Assembly: GCF_027012695.1 (NCBI RefSeq)
Contig: NZ_JALUYR010000138.1
Span: 1-47,679, forward strand
DNA from: Thermococcus sp.
GTDB lineage: Archaea; Methanobacteriota_B; Thermococci; Thermococcales; Thermococcaceae
Reading direction: 5' to 3'
Length of the DNA: 47,679 nt
How positions within the stretch are numbered: the stretch's first letter is position 1; each line of letters starts with the position of its first letter. A program made the translations under genes and the position numbers. Shown one piece after another: positions 17,432 through 25,458 of the stretch. The notes beneath the pieces were generated by a model. It was not told the DNA's origin. It worked only from the letters and a program-made list of their open reading frames with translations, and made no database searches.

Positions 17432-18953
17432 ACCTTATTCCCCCCATCATCATTCCGATCTCCTCCGTCGTGACCTCCTCGGGCTTCACAACACCCATGA
17501 ACTCACCCTCGTACATTACTCCCATTCTATCGCTCAGCTGGACGACCTCGTCGAGATCTGCTGAAACCAGGAGAACGGCCTTGTCCTCGTTCCTCAGCTT
17601 AACGAGGTAGTTCCTTATGTACTCGGTGGAGGCAACGTCAACTCCGCGCGTTGGCTGTGCCGCTATGATGAATACGGGCTCCTTGCTGACTTCCCTTGCG
17701 ACGATAAGCTTCTGCTGGTTTCCCCCGCTCAGGGACTTGACTGGCGCCTCCGTTCCGGGTGCTGAGATGTCGAACTGTTCTATGAGATGTTGGGCGTGTT
17801 CCCTCGCCCGGGCCCAGTTTATGACGCCCTTAAAGCGCTGGAACTTCGGCCGCCAGTGGAGGCCAAGGATGGAGTTCTCGGTCACCGTCATATCCAGGAT
17901 GAGGCCCATGTGGGTTCTGTCCTCTGGAATGTGGGCCATTCCCATGTCGTAGAGCTCTTTAGGACCTTTTCCGGTGATGTCTTTCTCGTTGAGGTAAACC
18001 TTTCCGCCTTCAACCTTCCTCAGACCCGAGATGGCCTCGATAAGCTCGGTCTGGCCGTTGCCCTCAACGCCCGCGATTCCGAATATCTCGCCCGCGCGAA
18101 CCTCAAAGGAGAGGTCCTTCACGGCCACCTCACCACGGTCGCCGATGACCCTGAGCTTTTCCACGCGAAGTATCGGTTTTCCGGGTTCCTTGGGCGGCTT
18201 TTCTATTCTGAGCACAACGTCCCTGCCCACCATCATTCTGGCAAGGAGCTGGGGTGTCGCCTCACTCGTCCTGACCGTTCCAACGACCTTTCCCTTTCTT
18301 ATGACCGTCACCCTGTCCGTTATTTCCATGACCTCATTGAGCTTGTGGCTGATGAAAATTATCGTCTTTCCCCGGGCCTTGAGCTGCCTCAGAACCCTGA
18401 AGAGCTCCCTGACCTCAATCGGAGTAAGCACGGCGGTGGGCTCGTCCAGGATGAGAACCTCAACGTCGCGGTAGAGCATCTTGAGGATCTCCACCCTCTG
18501 CTGCACGCCAACGGGCAGCTCCTCGACCGGAACATCGAGGGGAACTCGAAAGTTGAGCTCTTCCATGAGTCTCTCTATCTTCCTTCTGGCGCGTTCCACG
18601 TCTATCTTGGAGAGCAGTCCGTGTCCCTCCATCCCCAGGATTATGTTATGGAGGGCATCGAAGACCTCGACGAGGGTAAAGTGCTGGTGAACCATTCCGA
18701 TACCGTGGGCGATCGCATCGGAGGGGCTCTTAAAACGAACCTCCTTCCCCTTCACAAAGATTTTACCCGCCGTGGGCTGGAGCATTCCGAAGAGTATCTT
18801 CATGAGCGTGGTCTTTCCGGCACCATTCTCACCGAGGAGACCCAGGATCTCGCCCTGATAAACAACGAGGTCAACGCCCTTCAGGGCCTTCGTACCGTCG
18901 GGATACACCTTCACGATGCCTTTCATCTCGACTATAGGCACTCTCTCCATCAT
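17412..18953 (-). CDS. nucleoside-type ABC importer ATPase, two ABC domains
   Basis: A 513-residue ATPase with tandem domains, as in YufO/NupA and sugar RbsA-type ATPases. Domain 1: Walker A GLLGENGAGKTT, signature LPVGVQQRVEI, Walker B VLILDEPTAVLTP. Domain 2: degenerate Walker A GIAGVEGNGQTELIEA, typical of this subfamily, and signature SGGNQQKLIVAREV. It starts at ATG 18953 (a second ATG is adjacent) after GGGGGTGCG. The gap to the receptor gene is only 35 bases. Confidence 0.95.
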   Translation of the reverse strand: MMERVPIVEMKGIVKVYPDGTKALKGVDLVVYQGEILGLLGENGAGKTTLMKILFGMLQPTAGKIFVKGKEVRFKSPSDAIAHGIGMVHQHFTLVEVFDALHNIILGMEGHGLLSKIDVERARRKIERLMEELNFRVPLDVPVEELPVGVQQRVEILKMLYRDVEVLILDEPTAVLTPIEVRELFRVLRQLKARGKTIIFISHKLNEVMEITDRVTVIRKGKVVGTVRTSEATPQLLARMMVGRDVVLRIEKPPKEPGKPILRVEKLRVIGDRGEVAVKDLSFEVRAGEIFGIAGVEGNGQTELIEAISGLRKVEGGKVYLNEKDITGKGPKELYDMGMAHIPEDRTHMGLILDMTVTENSILGLHWRPKFQRFKGVINWARAREHAQHLIEQFDISAPGTEAPVKSLSGGNQQKLIVAREVSKEPVFIIAAQPTRGVDVASTEYIRNYLVKLRNEDKAVLLVSADLDEVVQLSDRMGVMYEGEFMGVVKPEEVTTEEIGMMMGGIRYEEIRK

Positions 18954-18988
18954 CGCACCCCCTCAGAAGAAAAGGGAAAAAGAGAGGA

Positions 18989-20221
18989 TCACTTGGCCAG
19001 TTCCATCATTTCCTGCCAGGTCTTGGCCTTCCTGACCTTCTCAATGCCATCCTTGTCCATCGGAGCCGGAACCTTTATGACCCCGGTCTTGATCTTGCCC
19101 TCGAGCTCCTTGACCGCGTCCCAGATCCAGTCCGGAACCTGCTTCCTGGTCTGCTCGAGGAACTGCCTGAGCTCCTCCTTGCTGTTGAATCCGAGGTCCC
19201 TAAGCTTCTGCTTCTGGGTCTCCTCCGGAAGGGAGTCGAACATCGCCATGACGTCGTCAACGGTGCTGAGTCCAACACCGCCCTCCTTGAGGCCGAGCTC
19301 GACTATGCCTCCCTTGAAGGTGCCCTCGACGGCATCCTTAACGGCGGTGTAGACACCCACGTCAACGCGCTTCATCATGCTGGCTATTATAACTCCCGGC
19401 TTGATCCAGTCCTGGGCGGAGTCAACACCAATGGCGAACGGCGGGCCCATCTTCTTACCCTGGGACTTGAGAACCTCCTCAACGGCATCGAAGACACCGA
19501 GTCCGGTACCGCCTGCAACCTGGTAAATGACCCAGGCACCCTGGGCGAGCTGGGCCCTGGCGGCCGCCTTACCCTTGGCGGCATCGTTGAAGGTACCGGT
19601 GTACTGGTAGAGGACGTCTATGTTAACGTCCTTGCCCTCCTTCTGCTTGTAGTAGTCCTCGGCCCACTTGACGCCGAAGCGGTAACCGGCCTCGAACTTG
19701 TAGAGAACCGGGATCTCCATACCGAGAACGATTCCAACCTTGTCCTTGCCGTCGTTGGCCGCTATAAGACCAGCGAGCGCACCGGCAAGGGCTGAACCCT
19801 CGTTCTCCTTGAAGAGGATGCTCATGACGTTGGGCATGTCCGGAATGTAACCGTCAATGATTGCGAACTTCTGATCGGGGTACTCCTTGGCTACCTGCTT
19901 GACCGCGTCGGTCATCATGAAGCCGACGGCGATGATGACGAGGTACTTCTTCTGGCTTGCGAGGGTCTCAAGGTTCTTGACGTAGTCGTCCTCGCTGTTG
20001 CTCTGCATCTCGACGAGCTCAAGGTTAAAGTCTTTGGCAGCCTTGCTGGCGCCTAGGTACGCCATGTCGTTAAAGCTCAGGTCACCCCTTCCACCGACGT
20101 CGTAGACGATGGCTATGGCTCCCTTCGTCTTTGACTTCTCCCCGTTTGAGGAGATACAGCCGCTGGCCACGACGCTTATGGCCAAGAGGCCGATTAAAAA
20201 CAGACTCAGCCACTTCCTCAT
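18989..20221 (-). CDS. BMP-family substrate-binding lipoprotein (nucleoside-type ABC importer)
   Basis: A 410-residue exported lipoprotein. The lipobox VASGC puts the lipid-modified cysteine at residue 22. DLSFNDMAYLGASKAAKDF and LETLASQKKYLVIIAVGF are Bmp/PnrA family hallmarks. Homologues bind purine nucleosides; the exact ligand is not readable here. The ATG at 20221 gives a canonical lipoprotein signal, while the TTG at 20236 adds five residues and lacks a ribosome site. It is the first gene of the importer operon. Confidence 0.93.
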   Translation of the reverse strand: MRKWLSLFLIGLLAISVVASGCISSNGEKSKTKGAIAIVYDVGGRGDLSFNDMAYLGASKAAKDFNLELVEMQSNSEDDYVKNLETLASQKKYLVIIAVGFMMTDAVKQVAKEYPDQKFAIIDGYIPDMPNVMSILFKENEGSALAGALAGLIAANDGKDKVGIVLGMEIPVLYKFEAGYRFGVKWAEDYYKQKEGKDVNIDVLYQYTGTFNDAAKGKAAARAQLAQGAWVIYQVAGGTGLGVFDAVEEVLKSQGKKMGPPFAIGVDSAQDWIKPGVIIASMMKRVDVGVYTAVKDAVEGTFKGGIVELGLKEGGVGLSTVDDVMAMFDSLPEETQKQKLRDLGFNSKEELRQFLEQTRKQVPDWIWDAVKELEGKIKTGVIKVPAPMDKDGIEKVRKAKTWQEMMELAK

Positions 20222-20262
20222 AGCAACACCCCGCAAAGTTTCAGATGAATACCCGCGATGGA

Positions 20263-20275
20263 GGATATATAGTTT
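20263..20275 (-). promoter_or_regulatory. TATA box of the BMP/ABC importer operon
   Basis: On the minus strand CAAACTATATATCC includes CTATATAT at 20265-20272, about 45 bases before the ATG at 20221. This predicts a transcript start near 20242 and a leader of roughly 20 bases. Confidence 0.65.
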
Positions 20276-20307
20276 GCGGTCCCCGAAGCCCGAAAAACCT
20301 GGGAAAG

Positions 20308-20316
20308 GGTTTTAAC
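20308..20316 (+). promoter_or_regulatory. TATA box of a probably leaderless gene
   Basis: GTTTTAAC at 20309-20316 lies 22-29 bases before the ATG at 20338, which has no ribosome site. That spacing predicts transcription starting at or next to the ATG. Confidence 0.5.
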
Positions 20317-20337
20317 CCCCTTCCGAAAGTTTTTCCG

Positions 20338-20790
20338 ATGGCAATGCTGAAGGAGATAGCGGGATTGAATTCCGGAAGGGTCCTGATAACGGGGAACGGA
20401 AAGAAACTGGCAAGGATATACCTCAATTCCTGGGGAAGGGGTAGGAAAATTCTCGCCGAGTACCTGCCGTTCCAGGTGAAGGGTGACGTCTACATCGGCT
20501 CGCCCTTTGAGAGTGACGACTTCGAGGTCTATCTGATAGTGAACCCCCTCTCGCGCCCGAAAGCAGAACGGGAAAAGCTCCATCGCTGGCTGGCAGAACA
20601 AAGGGACAGGCTCGTCCTCCTCTACGAGGGGAAGTACGTAAGGGATTCAATAACGCGCTACGGCATCAGGGACTTCATTGATTATTTAATCGCATACAAG
20701 AGGGAGACCGTTGGCTTCGAGCGGGTTGACGTGATGCGCCTTGAGAGCGGAAGAGTTGTCGAGACCAAGACCTACATCCGGAGGTACTGA
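20338..20790 (+). CDS. conserved 150-residue protein, function unknown
   Basis: A soluble 150-residue protein starting MAMLKEIAGLNSGRVLITG. It has alternating strands and helices, a basic segment around NGKKLARIYLNSWGRGRK and a patterned C-terminus (RRY end). The start at 20338 rather than further upstream is chosen from the TATA spacing and because the upstream 31 codons look non-coding. It lies directly upstream of the box C/D RNA and FtsY. I do not recognise a family; RNA or nucleotide handling would be a guess. Confidence 0.65.
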   Translation: MAMLKEIAGLNSGRVLITGNGKKLARIYLNSWGRGRKILAEYLPFQVKGDVYIGSPFESDDFEVYLIVNPLSRPKAEREKLHRWLAEQRDRLVLLYEGKYVRDSITRYGIRDFIDYLIAYKRETVGFERVDVMRLESGRVVETKTYIRRY

Positions 20791-20808
20791 GAACTCCAGC
20801 AGTCCATT

Positions 20809-20868
20809 CGCCCGATGACGAGTGGCTTCGGGTCTGAGCGGTGATGACACCAGCTATCGCCGAGGGCG
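20809..20868 (+). ncRNA. box C/D guide sRNA
   Basis: A compact archaeal C/D layout: variant box C GATGA (20814-20818), box D' CTGA (20834-20837), a 3-base linker, perfect box C' GTGATGA (20841-20847) and variant box D CCGA (20860-20863). CGCCC (20809-20813) pairs with GGGCG (20864-20868) as the terminal stem. The 12 bases before box D (ACCAGCTATCG and flank) are complementary to GAUAGCUGGU, a conserved 23S domain II segment as I recall it. The D' guide (GTGGCTTCGGGT) would pair with ACCCGAAGCCAC, similar to another domain II segment. By the N+5 rule the D target is the A of GAUAGC. No own TATA is visible; it may be processed from the upstream gene's transcript. Confidence 0.7.
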
Positions 20869-20875
20869 TTCACAA

Positions 20876-20888
20876 CCATTATATAGGA
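20876..20888 (+). promoter_or_regulatory. TATA box of ftsY
   Basis: ATTATATAGG with TTATATAG at 20879-20886 lies 33-40 bases before the FtsY ATG at 20919, which has GGTGGTGGGGAG as its ribosome site. Confidence 0.6.
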
Positions 20889-20918
20889 CGCGATCTCCGT
20901 TAGTCCGGTGGTGGGGAG

Positions 20919-21824
20919 ATGTTCGGAAAGCTGAAGGAGAAGCTGGGCTCATTCGTTGACAAGGTCTCCCAGACCGAGATAAGCGAGAAGGACGTTGAGA
21001 AGGCTCTCTGGGACCTTGAGCTGGAGCTCCTGGAGGCAGACGTGGCCCTTGATACCGTCGAGGAACTCAAGGAAAGGATAAAAAATAAGCTCGTCGGCCA
21101 GAAGGTCAAGATCGGTACGGACAAGAGGGCACTCGTTGAGAAAGCCGTTAGAGATGCCGTCCTGGAAATTCTGACCCCGCAAAAGCGGATAAACCTCCTC
21201 GAAATGATAAGATCGAAAGAGGAGAAGCCCTTCGTCATAGCCTTCGTCGGTTTCAACGGCTCGGGAAAGACAACAACAATAGCCAAGCTAGCCCACTGGC
21301 TCAAGAAGAACGGCTTTTCGGTGGTCATAGCCGCGAGCGACACCTTCCGTGCTGGAGCGATAGAGCAGCTTGAGGAGCACGCGAAGAGGGTTGGAGTTAA
21401 GGTCATAAAGCACTCCTATGGAGCAGATCCAGCGGCGGTAGCTTACGACGCTATTCAGCACGCCAAAGCCAGGGGAGTTGACGTTGTCCTCATCGACACC
21501 GCCGGGAGGAACGAACTCAACAGGAACCTCATGGATGAGATGAAGAAGATAGCGAGGGTGGCGAAGCCCGACCTGATAATCTTCGTCGGCGACAGCCTGA
21601 GCGGAAACGCCGTTGTGGAACAGGCCAAGCAGTTCAACGAGGCCGTTAAGATAGACGGTGTGGTACTTACCAAACTCGACGCGGATGCACGTGGAGGAGC
21701 GGCACTGAGCATAAGCCACGCGATTGGAGCGCCGATACTCTTCGTCGGCGTCGGCCAGGGATACGATGATTTGAAGCCCTTCGACGAGAAGTGGTTCGTG
21801 GGGAGGATTTTTGGGGAGGAGTAA
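20919..21824 (+). CDS. ftsY: signal recognition particle receptor FtsY
   Basis: A 301-residue SRP GTPase that docks SRP-ribosome complexes at the membrane. The N-terminal helical bundle ([20 protein letters not shown]) lacks a long acidic A-domain, as in archaea. G-motifs: [10 protein letters not shown] (P-loop), [24 protein letters not shown]. The ending [14 protein letters not shown] is the conserved C-terminus. Length is normal for Thermococcales. Confidence 0.97.
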   Translation: MFGKLKEKLGSFVDKVSQTEISEKDVEKALWDLELELLEADVALDTVEELKERIKNKLVGQKVKIGTDKRALVEKAVRDAVLEILTPQKRINLLEMIRSKEEKPFVIAFVGFNGSGKTTTIAKLAHWLKKNGFSVVIAASDTFRAGAIEQLEEHAKRVGVKVIKHSYGADPAAVAYDAIQHAKARGVDVVLIDTAGRNELNRNLMDEMKKIARVAKPDLIIFVGDSLSGNAVVEQAKQFNEAVKIDGVVLTKLDADARGGAALSISHAIGAPILFVGVGQGYDDLKPFDEKWFVGRIFGEE

Positions 21825-21841
21825 CTCCCAACTCTTTTCCC

Positions 21842-22309
21842 TTAGCACCTGACTGCAGGCTCTCCCAGTATCAGGTAGAGAACCAGGAAACCGTAGACAA
21901 AGCCCTCAGTGGAGAGCAGCGCCTTTTCCGCTTTGCCCCTGCCCGCTATCAGGCCGGTGCCAATCGAAACAAGAATCAGCGCCTTAAAAGCCCACCAAGG
22001 GTTTGCCAGGGGCACCAGAAGGACTGTCAGGGTTGTAATCCCCAGTTCTACGCCCCCTCTCCAAAGGGCAGGCTTTCTGAAGTGGAGATACAGCGTTAGA
22101 AGGACTATCACCGGAAGGAGGATGAGGAGAACAAATAGAGGGGATGGGGAGTAGTGGAAACGACAGGTATAAATCGCGCCCCAGATGTGGATTGCCTCGC
22201 CTTTGATGTGATATTCCCTCAACCAGCGATGGTTGTAATCCAGGAAGAGTCCCCAAGCAGTAGCCAACCCGAGGATAAAAAGATGGATGAGATTTCTTTG
22301 GAGCTTCAT
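21842..22309 (-). CDS. tandem-paralogue membrane protein, copy 3
   Basis: A 155-residue protein with about four membrane segments. It shares a layout with its two upstream neighbours: helix 1 ending WGLFLDY, then an extracytoplasmic loop with Cys (YTCRFHYSPSP), LLILLPVIVLLTLYL, two more helices and a C-terminal cysteine (GEPAVRC). The ATG at 22309 follows AGGGGTGGGG; the earlier ATG at 22336 overlaps the previous stop. It is the most diverged copy, lacking the ENWTG loop motif. Function unknown. Confidence 0.7.
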   Translation of the reverse strand: MKLQRNLIHLFILGLATAWGLFLDYNHRWLREYHIKGEAIHIWGAIYTCRFHYSPSPLFVLLILLPVIVLLTLYLHFRKPALWRGGVELGITTLTVLLVPLANPWWAFKALILVSIGTGLIAGRGKAEKALLSTEGFVYGFLVLYLILGEPAVRC

Positions 22310-22326
22310 GGTTCGCCCCACCCCTA

Positions 22327-22818
22327 TTAACACCACACGAGTGTGAGTTCAGCCGCTATTATCATACCTATTATAAGGCTTGGTAGAAAGCCCGCAATAC
22401 TGAGTAGCACTTTTTCCCACTTGTCTTTCCCAACTGCTCCACCAACCACAGCCGAGACAACAATCAGAACCAATAAAACACCCGATCCTGTAGTTTTAAA
22501 ATAGGTAACAATTACTGATAAAATGGGCAGCCCTATTGAGAGTGCCGATTTCTTTAGGGCGGGCGCTCTGAAGCAAAGGTACAAGATAATCAGGAGGAGT
22601 GTAGGGAGTAGGACGAGGAGAACAAACTCTAATGAGGGGGAGTATTTGCTCCAAGAAGTGCAGGGCCCCCCTGTTCCACCGGTCCAGTTTTCGAAAAAAA
22701 TTGTGCCTTTCTCAATATAGTACTTACTGATGGCCCGGCTATTATAAGCGAGTACAAGCTCCCAGACCGTTGCAAAAATAATAGAGAGAACATATAGAAT
22801 GAATTCCTTAGGGCGCAT
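22327..22818 (-). CDS. tandem-paralogue membrane protein, copy 2
   Basis: A 163-residue protein with about four membrane segments. The extracytoplasmic loop reads YYIEKGTIFFENWTG, then a Cys (GGPCTSW) and KYSPSLEFVLLVLLPTLLLI. A helix pair follows, with SAVVGGAVGKDKWEKVLLSI between, and the chain ends LTLVWC. The ribosome site AGGAGGAGGTAA overlaps the last codons of the 27-residue ORF upstream, suggesting coupled translation. No recognised family. Confidence 0.7.
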   Translation of the reverse strand: MRPKEFILYVLSIIFATVWELVLAYNSRAISKYYIEKGTIFFENWTGGTGGPCTSWSKYSPSLEFVLLVLLPTLLLIILYLCFRAPALKKSALSIGLPILSVIVTYFKTTGSGVLLVLIVVSAVVGGAVGKDKWEKVLLSIAGFLPSLIIGMIIAAELTLVWC

Positions 22819-22822
22819 TAAC

Positions 22823-22906
22823 TTACCTCCTCCTAGGAACTATCTTCACGAGGTGCGTCTTAGATTCCCAGTTGCCCCACGCGAGACTTACATCACCTGC
22901 TTTCAT
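22823..22906 (-). CDS. 27-residue ORF with strong ribosome site between two paralogues
   Basis: An ATG at 22906 follows GGAGGTGAAGTCC, one of the best ribosome sites in the window. The frame encodes a 27-residue basic peptide beginning MKAGDVSLAWGNWESK and ending IVPRRR, and stops at TAA 22823. It fills the only sizeable gap in the tandem paralogue operon, five bases before the next start. It has no membrane segment. It could be a genuine micro-protein, a leader peptide coupling translation of copy 2, or the stub of a lost gene. Confidence 0.5.
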   Translation of the reverse strand: MKAGDVSLAWGNWESKTHLVKIVPRRR

Positions 22907-22929
22907 GGACTTCACCTCCCAGAGTATAT

Positions 22930-23424
22930 CTAACACGCACCGTGGAACTGAGCAGATATTACCCATATCACCACCAGCCCCGGCAAAAATCCTCCAAAGA
23001 CAAGAATTGCCCTATCCCCAATGTCTTTCCCGAGGACGATCCCACTGCTCAAGGAAACGAGCATGAGGAGAATAGAATTGATGGAGAGGTCGAGTATGAA
23101 AACTGGTGCTATGGTAACAGCCAATAGTGAAAACAACATGGAAAGGCCAAGATTTCTAAATGATGAATCCCTGTGGAAAATATACAAAGCTAGGAGTATG
23201 AGCGCAGGAAGAAGAACCAGAACAATGAAGATTGGAGAGGGGGAGTACTCCATCCAACAGACGTATGGCCTTCCAGCGGGGCCAGTCCAGTTCTCGAACC
23301 AGACCATTCCGCTCTCGATATAGTAATCCACCGGAAGCCAGTAGAGGAGCACGAACTCCCAAATTGCTGCAAGGAGGAGTATGGAAATGTGCACAATAAT
23401 CTTAGGGAACTTCACTTCTTCCAC
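22930..23424 (-). CDS. tandem-paralogue membrane protein, copy 1
   Basis: A 164-residue protein with about four membrane segments, first of three tandem copies. The loop after helix 1 (WEFVLLYW) is YYIESGMVWFENWTG, then YVCWMEYSPSPIF and LVLLPALILLALYIF. It ends AQFHGAC, again a terminal cysteine. The start is GTG at 23424 after TGAGGAAA. No family recognised. Confidence 0.7.
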   Translation of the reverse strand: MEEVKFPKIIVHISILLLAAIWEFVLLYWLPVDYYIESGMVWFENWTGPAGRPYVCWMEYSPSPIFIVLVLLPALILLALYIFHRDSSFRNLGLSMLFSLLAVTIAPVFILDLSINSILLMLVSLSSGIVLGKDIGDRAILVFGGFLPGLVVIWVISAQFHGAC

Positions 23425-23445
23425 CCAATAATTTCCTCACAGGTG

Positions 23446-23458
23446 TGTATTTATAACC
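23446..23458 (-). promoter_or_regulatory. TATA box of the tandem membrane-protein operon
   Basis: On the minus strand GGTTATAAATACAC includes TTATAAATA at about 23449-23457, some 25-33 bases before the GTG at 23424. It shows the three paralogues form their own transcript, separate from the peptidase pair. Confidence 0.65.
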
Positions 23459-23468
23459 GTTTGGAACA

Positions 23469-24026
23469 TTACTGATGGCCTGTTTGAATAACAATCCGCG
23501 TTCCAGGTCTAATACATCTCTGAGTCGGGAATCTCCATGTGAGTTTCGCAACGCTCTGCCAGTCATGTCCGTTCACCACTATGAGAACGCCCGTGCCTTT
23601 GAACTCACTACACTCAATGTAGTAGCTTTCGTCTCCACCAAGGAGTTCCCACATGCAAAAGCGGTTTTCCGAGCCATTTATGACATCGCCAGTCAGATTG
23701 CTTTTTAGGAACCTAAACTGATCCATGCATTCACTAAAGTTTCCATAAACGAAGAGTGCAACGTTAAAGGGGGTTGTTCCATTGGAGACCGTTCCTTCAA
23801 ACCCAGTATCAAAGCCTGAAACATTTATGGAAAGCCACTTTTCCTCTGTCCGATTTTCAAAGTGTAAGAGCATCTCCTTTAGGACGCATTCCAAGCAAGA
23901 GTTGCTTGCAATATCATTGCCATCATTCCTTAGAAGAGAGTGGGGCAAGTAAAATGTTGCGAGTAAAACAAAAAGTAGCAGGAAAAAAAGAAATCCTCTT
24001 AACCATTGAGATTGCTTAATTTTCAT
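23469..24026 (-). CDS. membrane-anchored secreted protein of unknown function
   Basis: A 185-residue protein with one N-terminal membrane segment (WLRGFLFFLLLFVLLATFYL) and an outside domain. The domain has five cysteines (CLECV, ECMD, FCMW, IECSE) and several NxT/S sites (ENRTEE, INVSG, SNGTTP). It begins ATGA, overlapping the stop of the C39-like peptidase gene, so the two are co-translated and probably act together. Codon use is AT-richer than core genes here. No family recognised. Confidence 0.65.
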   Translation of the reverse strand: MKIKQSQWLRGFLFFLLLFVLLATFYLPHSLLRNDGNDIASNSCLECVLKEMLLHFENRTEEKWLSINVSGFDTGFEGTVSNGTTPFNVALFVYGNFSECMDQFRFLKSNLTGDVINGSENRFCMWELLGGDESYYIECSEFKGTGVLIVVNGHDWQSVAKLTWRFPTQRCIRPGTRIVIQTGHQ

Positions 24027-25285
24027 GAGGCTCTCACCTTTATTATGTCCGCATCAATCCAGTTTCCATTGTAAATGTAGTGCGTTTCAAAATTCCATGT
24101 ATCATGAATTTCAATGTAAACAAGTTCACAGTTGGAGTAATCCTCTGAGCAAGCTGCGATATATCCAACCCCAGTAACTGCGTGGTTCCCATAGGGGCCA
24201 GTCCCATCAGATGCTCTACCCCCATTTTCTAAGCCCAGCATAAATGGATGGTTGTTGTTAACCTCCGAAATCACATCCATATCTGTCCAATACTCATAAA
24301 ATGTTGCTGTGAAGTCGTGGTATACAGGTTTATATACTATCCATCCTCTGAGATAATCCCACTCTTCCTTAAAGTTTTCAATTCCCACAACTTGAGTCGT
24401 CCATACTGAGCCCCCAGTATTGTCGTCAATTCCCATAGTGTGGTGGAGTACGTCTATAACCGCTTCCCGGTCCCATTCATCTTTTAATTGTGGCTCATAG
24501 TATGCTATTATCATCGATGCAGCGACTGCCGCACATCCATCCCAGTCTATCCAGGGATCACGTGCAGACCCTACATTGAATGGATATTGAGTTGATGCAC
24601 CCCCTTTATCCGTAGAAGTCCATGCGGGAACTCCTTGTATAGATCTAACCACAGAAACTAAGTGTTCATCGCTACCTCCATCTTCAAGGGGGAATACAGA
24701 GGAGCGGGACGTGGTGGGTTTCAAAATTTCATTCTCAGCTATTGATGTTGACTTTCTGAAATGGAATTTGATATTTTTTGGTACGTTTTGCACTTTACGA
24801 TCTACTAAGCTCAGCATTTTGTTTGATCCGATTTGGAGACCATAGGTTAGTGCTCCATAGTAGATGAGGTTTCCAACCTTGTACCCTTTGTTCATCGCTA
24901 CTTTCTGCGCATAGTGAATTCTAGTACTCGGTGCTTCTCCCTTGCCGAACTCCAGGATGGGAGGCATATACCTCTGCGCAGCCACGAGTATGAATCCATC
25001 GGGCTTACCGTTCACAAGCACGGTAAACTCGTAGGCGCTCTTGGTTCCGTTAGGGAAGTAGTAAACCACTGGCCGGGAGAGCTTTGAATTTTTCCAGTCC
25101 TCGAAGTTGGGTATGTGCTCCGAAGCCCCGTGCAGGTGCTTCTGGGCCACGAGGGTTGCCTCGCTGGGCGTTACGGGACCGTTCCTAGCTGGTATCTGGC
25201 CTATGCTCAGAGCTCCGGCAAGGCTACTCAATACCAAAACAGCAAAAAAAACTACCGACAGAATGGCCGTTTTCCTACTTTTCAC
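24023..25285 (-). CDS. secreted C39-like cysteine peptidase
   Basis: A 420-residue exported protein: signal peptide (TAILSVVFFAVLVLSSLAGA), an N-terminal region resembling peptidase propeptides (PSEATLVAQKHLHGASEHI, DGFILVAAQRYMPPILEF), and a Peptidase_C39_2-like domain after about residue 240. The catalytic Cys is Cys251 (WDGCAAVAASM), the His is His368 (GNHAVTGVGY), and HDTW follows with the likely third residue. It lacks an ABC transporter, so it is not a bacteriocin exporter. The start is GTG at 25285. AT-richer than its flanks. Substrate unknown. Confidence 0.75.
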   Translation of the reverse strand: MKSRKTAILSVVFFAVLVLSSLAGALSIGQIPARNGPVTPSEATLVAQKHLHGASEHIPNFEDWKNSKLSRPVVYYFPNGTKSAYEFTVLVNGKPDGFILVAAQRYMPPILEFGKGEAPSTRIHYAQKVAMNKGYKVGNLIYYGALTYGLQIGSNKMLSLVDRKVQNVPKNIKFHFRKSTSIAENEILKPTTSRSSVFPLEDGGSDEHLVSVVRSIQGVPAWTSTDKGGASTQYPFNVGSARDPWIDWDGCAAVAASMIIAYYEPQLKDEWDREAVIDVLHHTMGIDDNTGGSVWTTQVVGIENFKEEWDYLRGWIVYKPVYHDFTATFYEYWTDMDVISEVNNNHPFMLGLENGGRASDGTGPYGNHAVTGVGYIAACSEDYSNCELVYIEIHDTWNFETHYIYNGNWIDADIIKVRAS

Positions 25286-25311
25286 AGTGAATCATCGAAC
25301 TCAATATGTGC

Positions 25312-25328
25312 AAAACTTCTTAAAAAGT
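25312..25328 (-). promoter_or_regulatory. TATA box of the C39-like peptidase gene
   Basis: On the minus strand AACTTTTTAAGAAG (about 25314-25327) lies 30-40 bases before the GTG at 25285. The rest of the 25286-25458 gap is AT-rich and shows nothing else I recognise. Confidence 0.45.
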
Positions 25329-25458
25329 TTTCTCAGATCCGTTGCTCGATTCGTTATCATGAATAATAAGTACAATTACACGGTTTCCCGCCAACCTTCC
25401 GTAACAGGGGATGATTAATAAAGCACCATAAATGAATAGATGATGTTGCGCACCCAAC

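Noticed and set aside
17787..19352. 521-codon open frame on the plus strand
   Set aside because: It is antisense to the ABC ATPase and the BMP receptor gene, both with clear motifs. Its length reflects high GC content and codon bias, and its protein looks like no family.
24023..25285. Reading the C39-like peptidase as a bacteriocin-processing ABC exporter
   Set aside because: There is no membrane-spanning ABC portion; the protein has its own signal peptide and works outside the cell.
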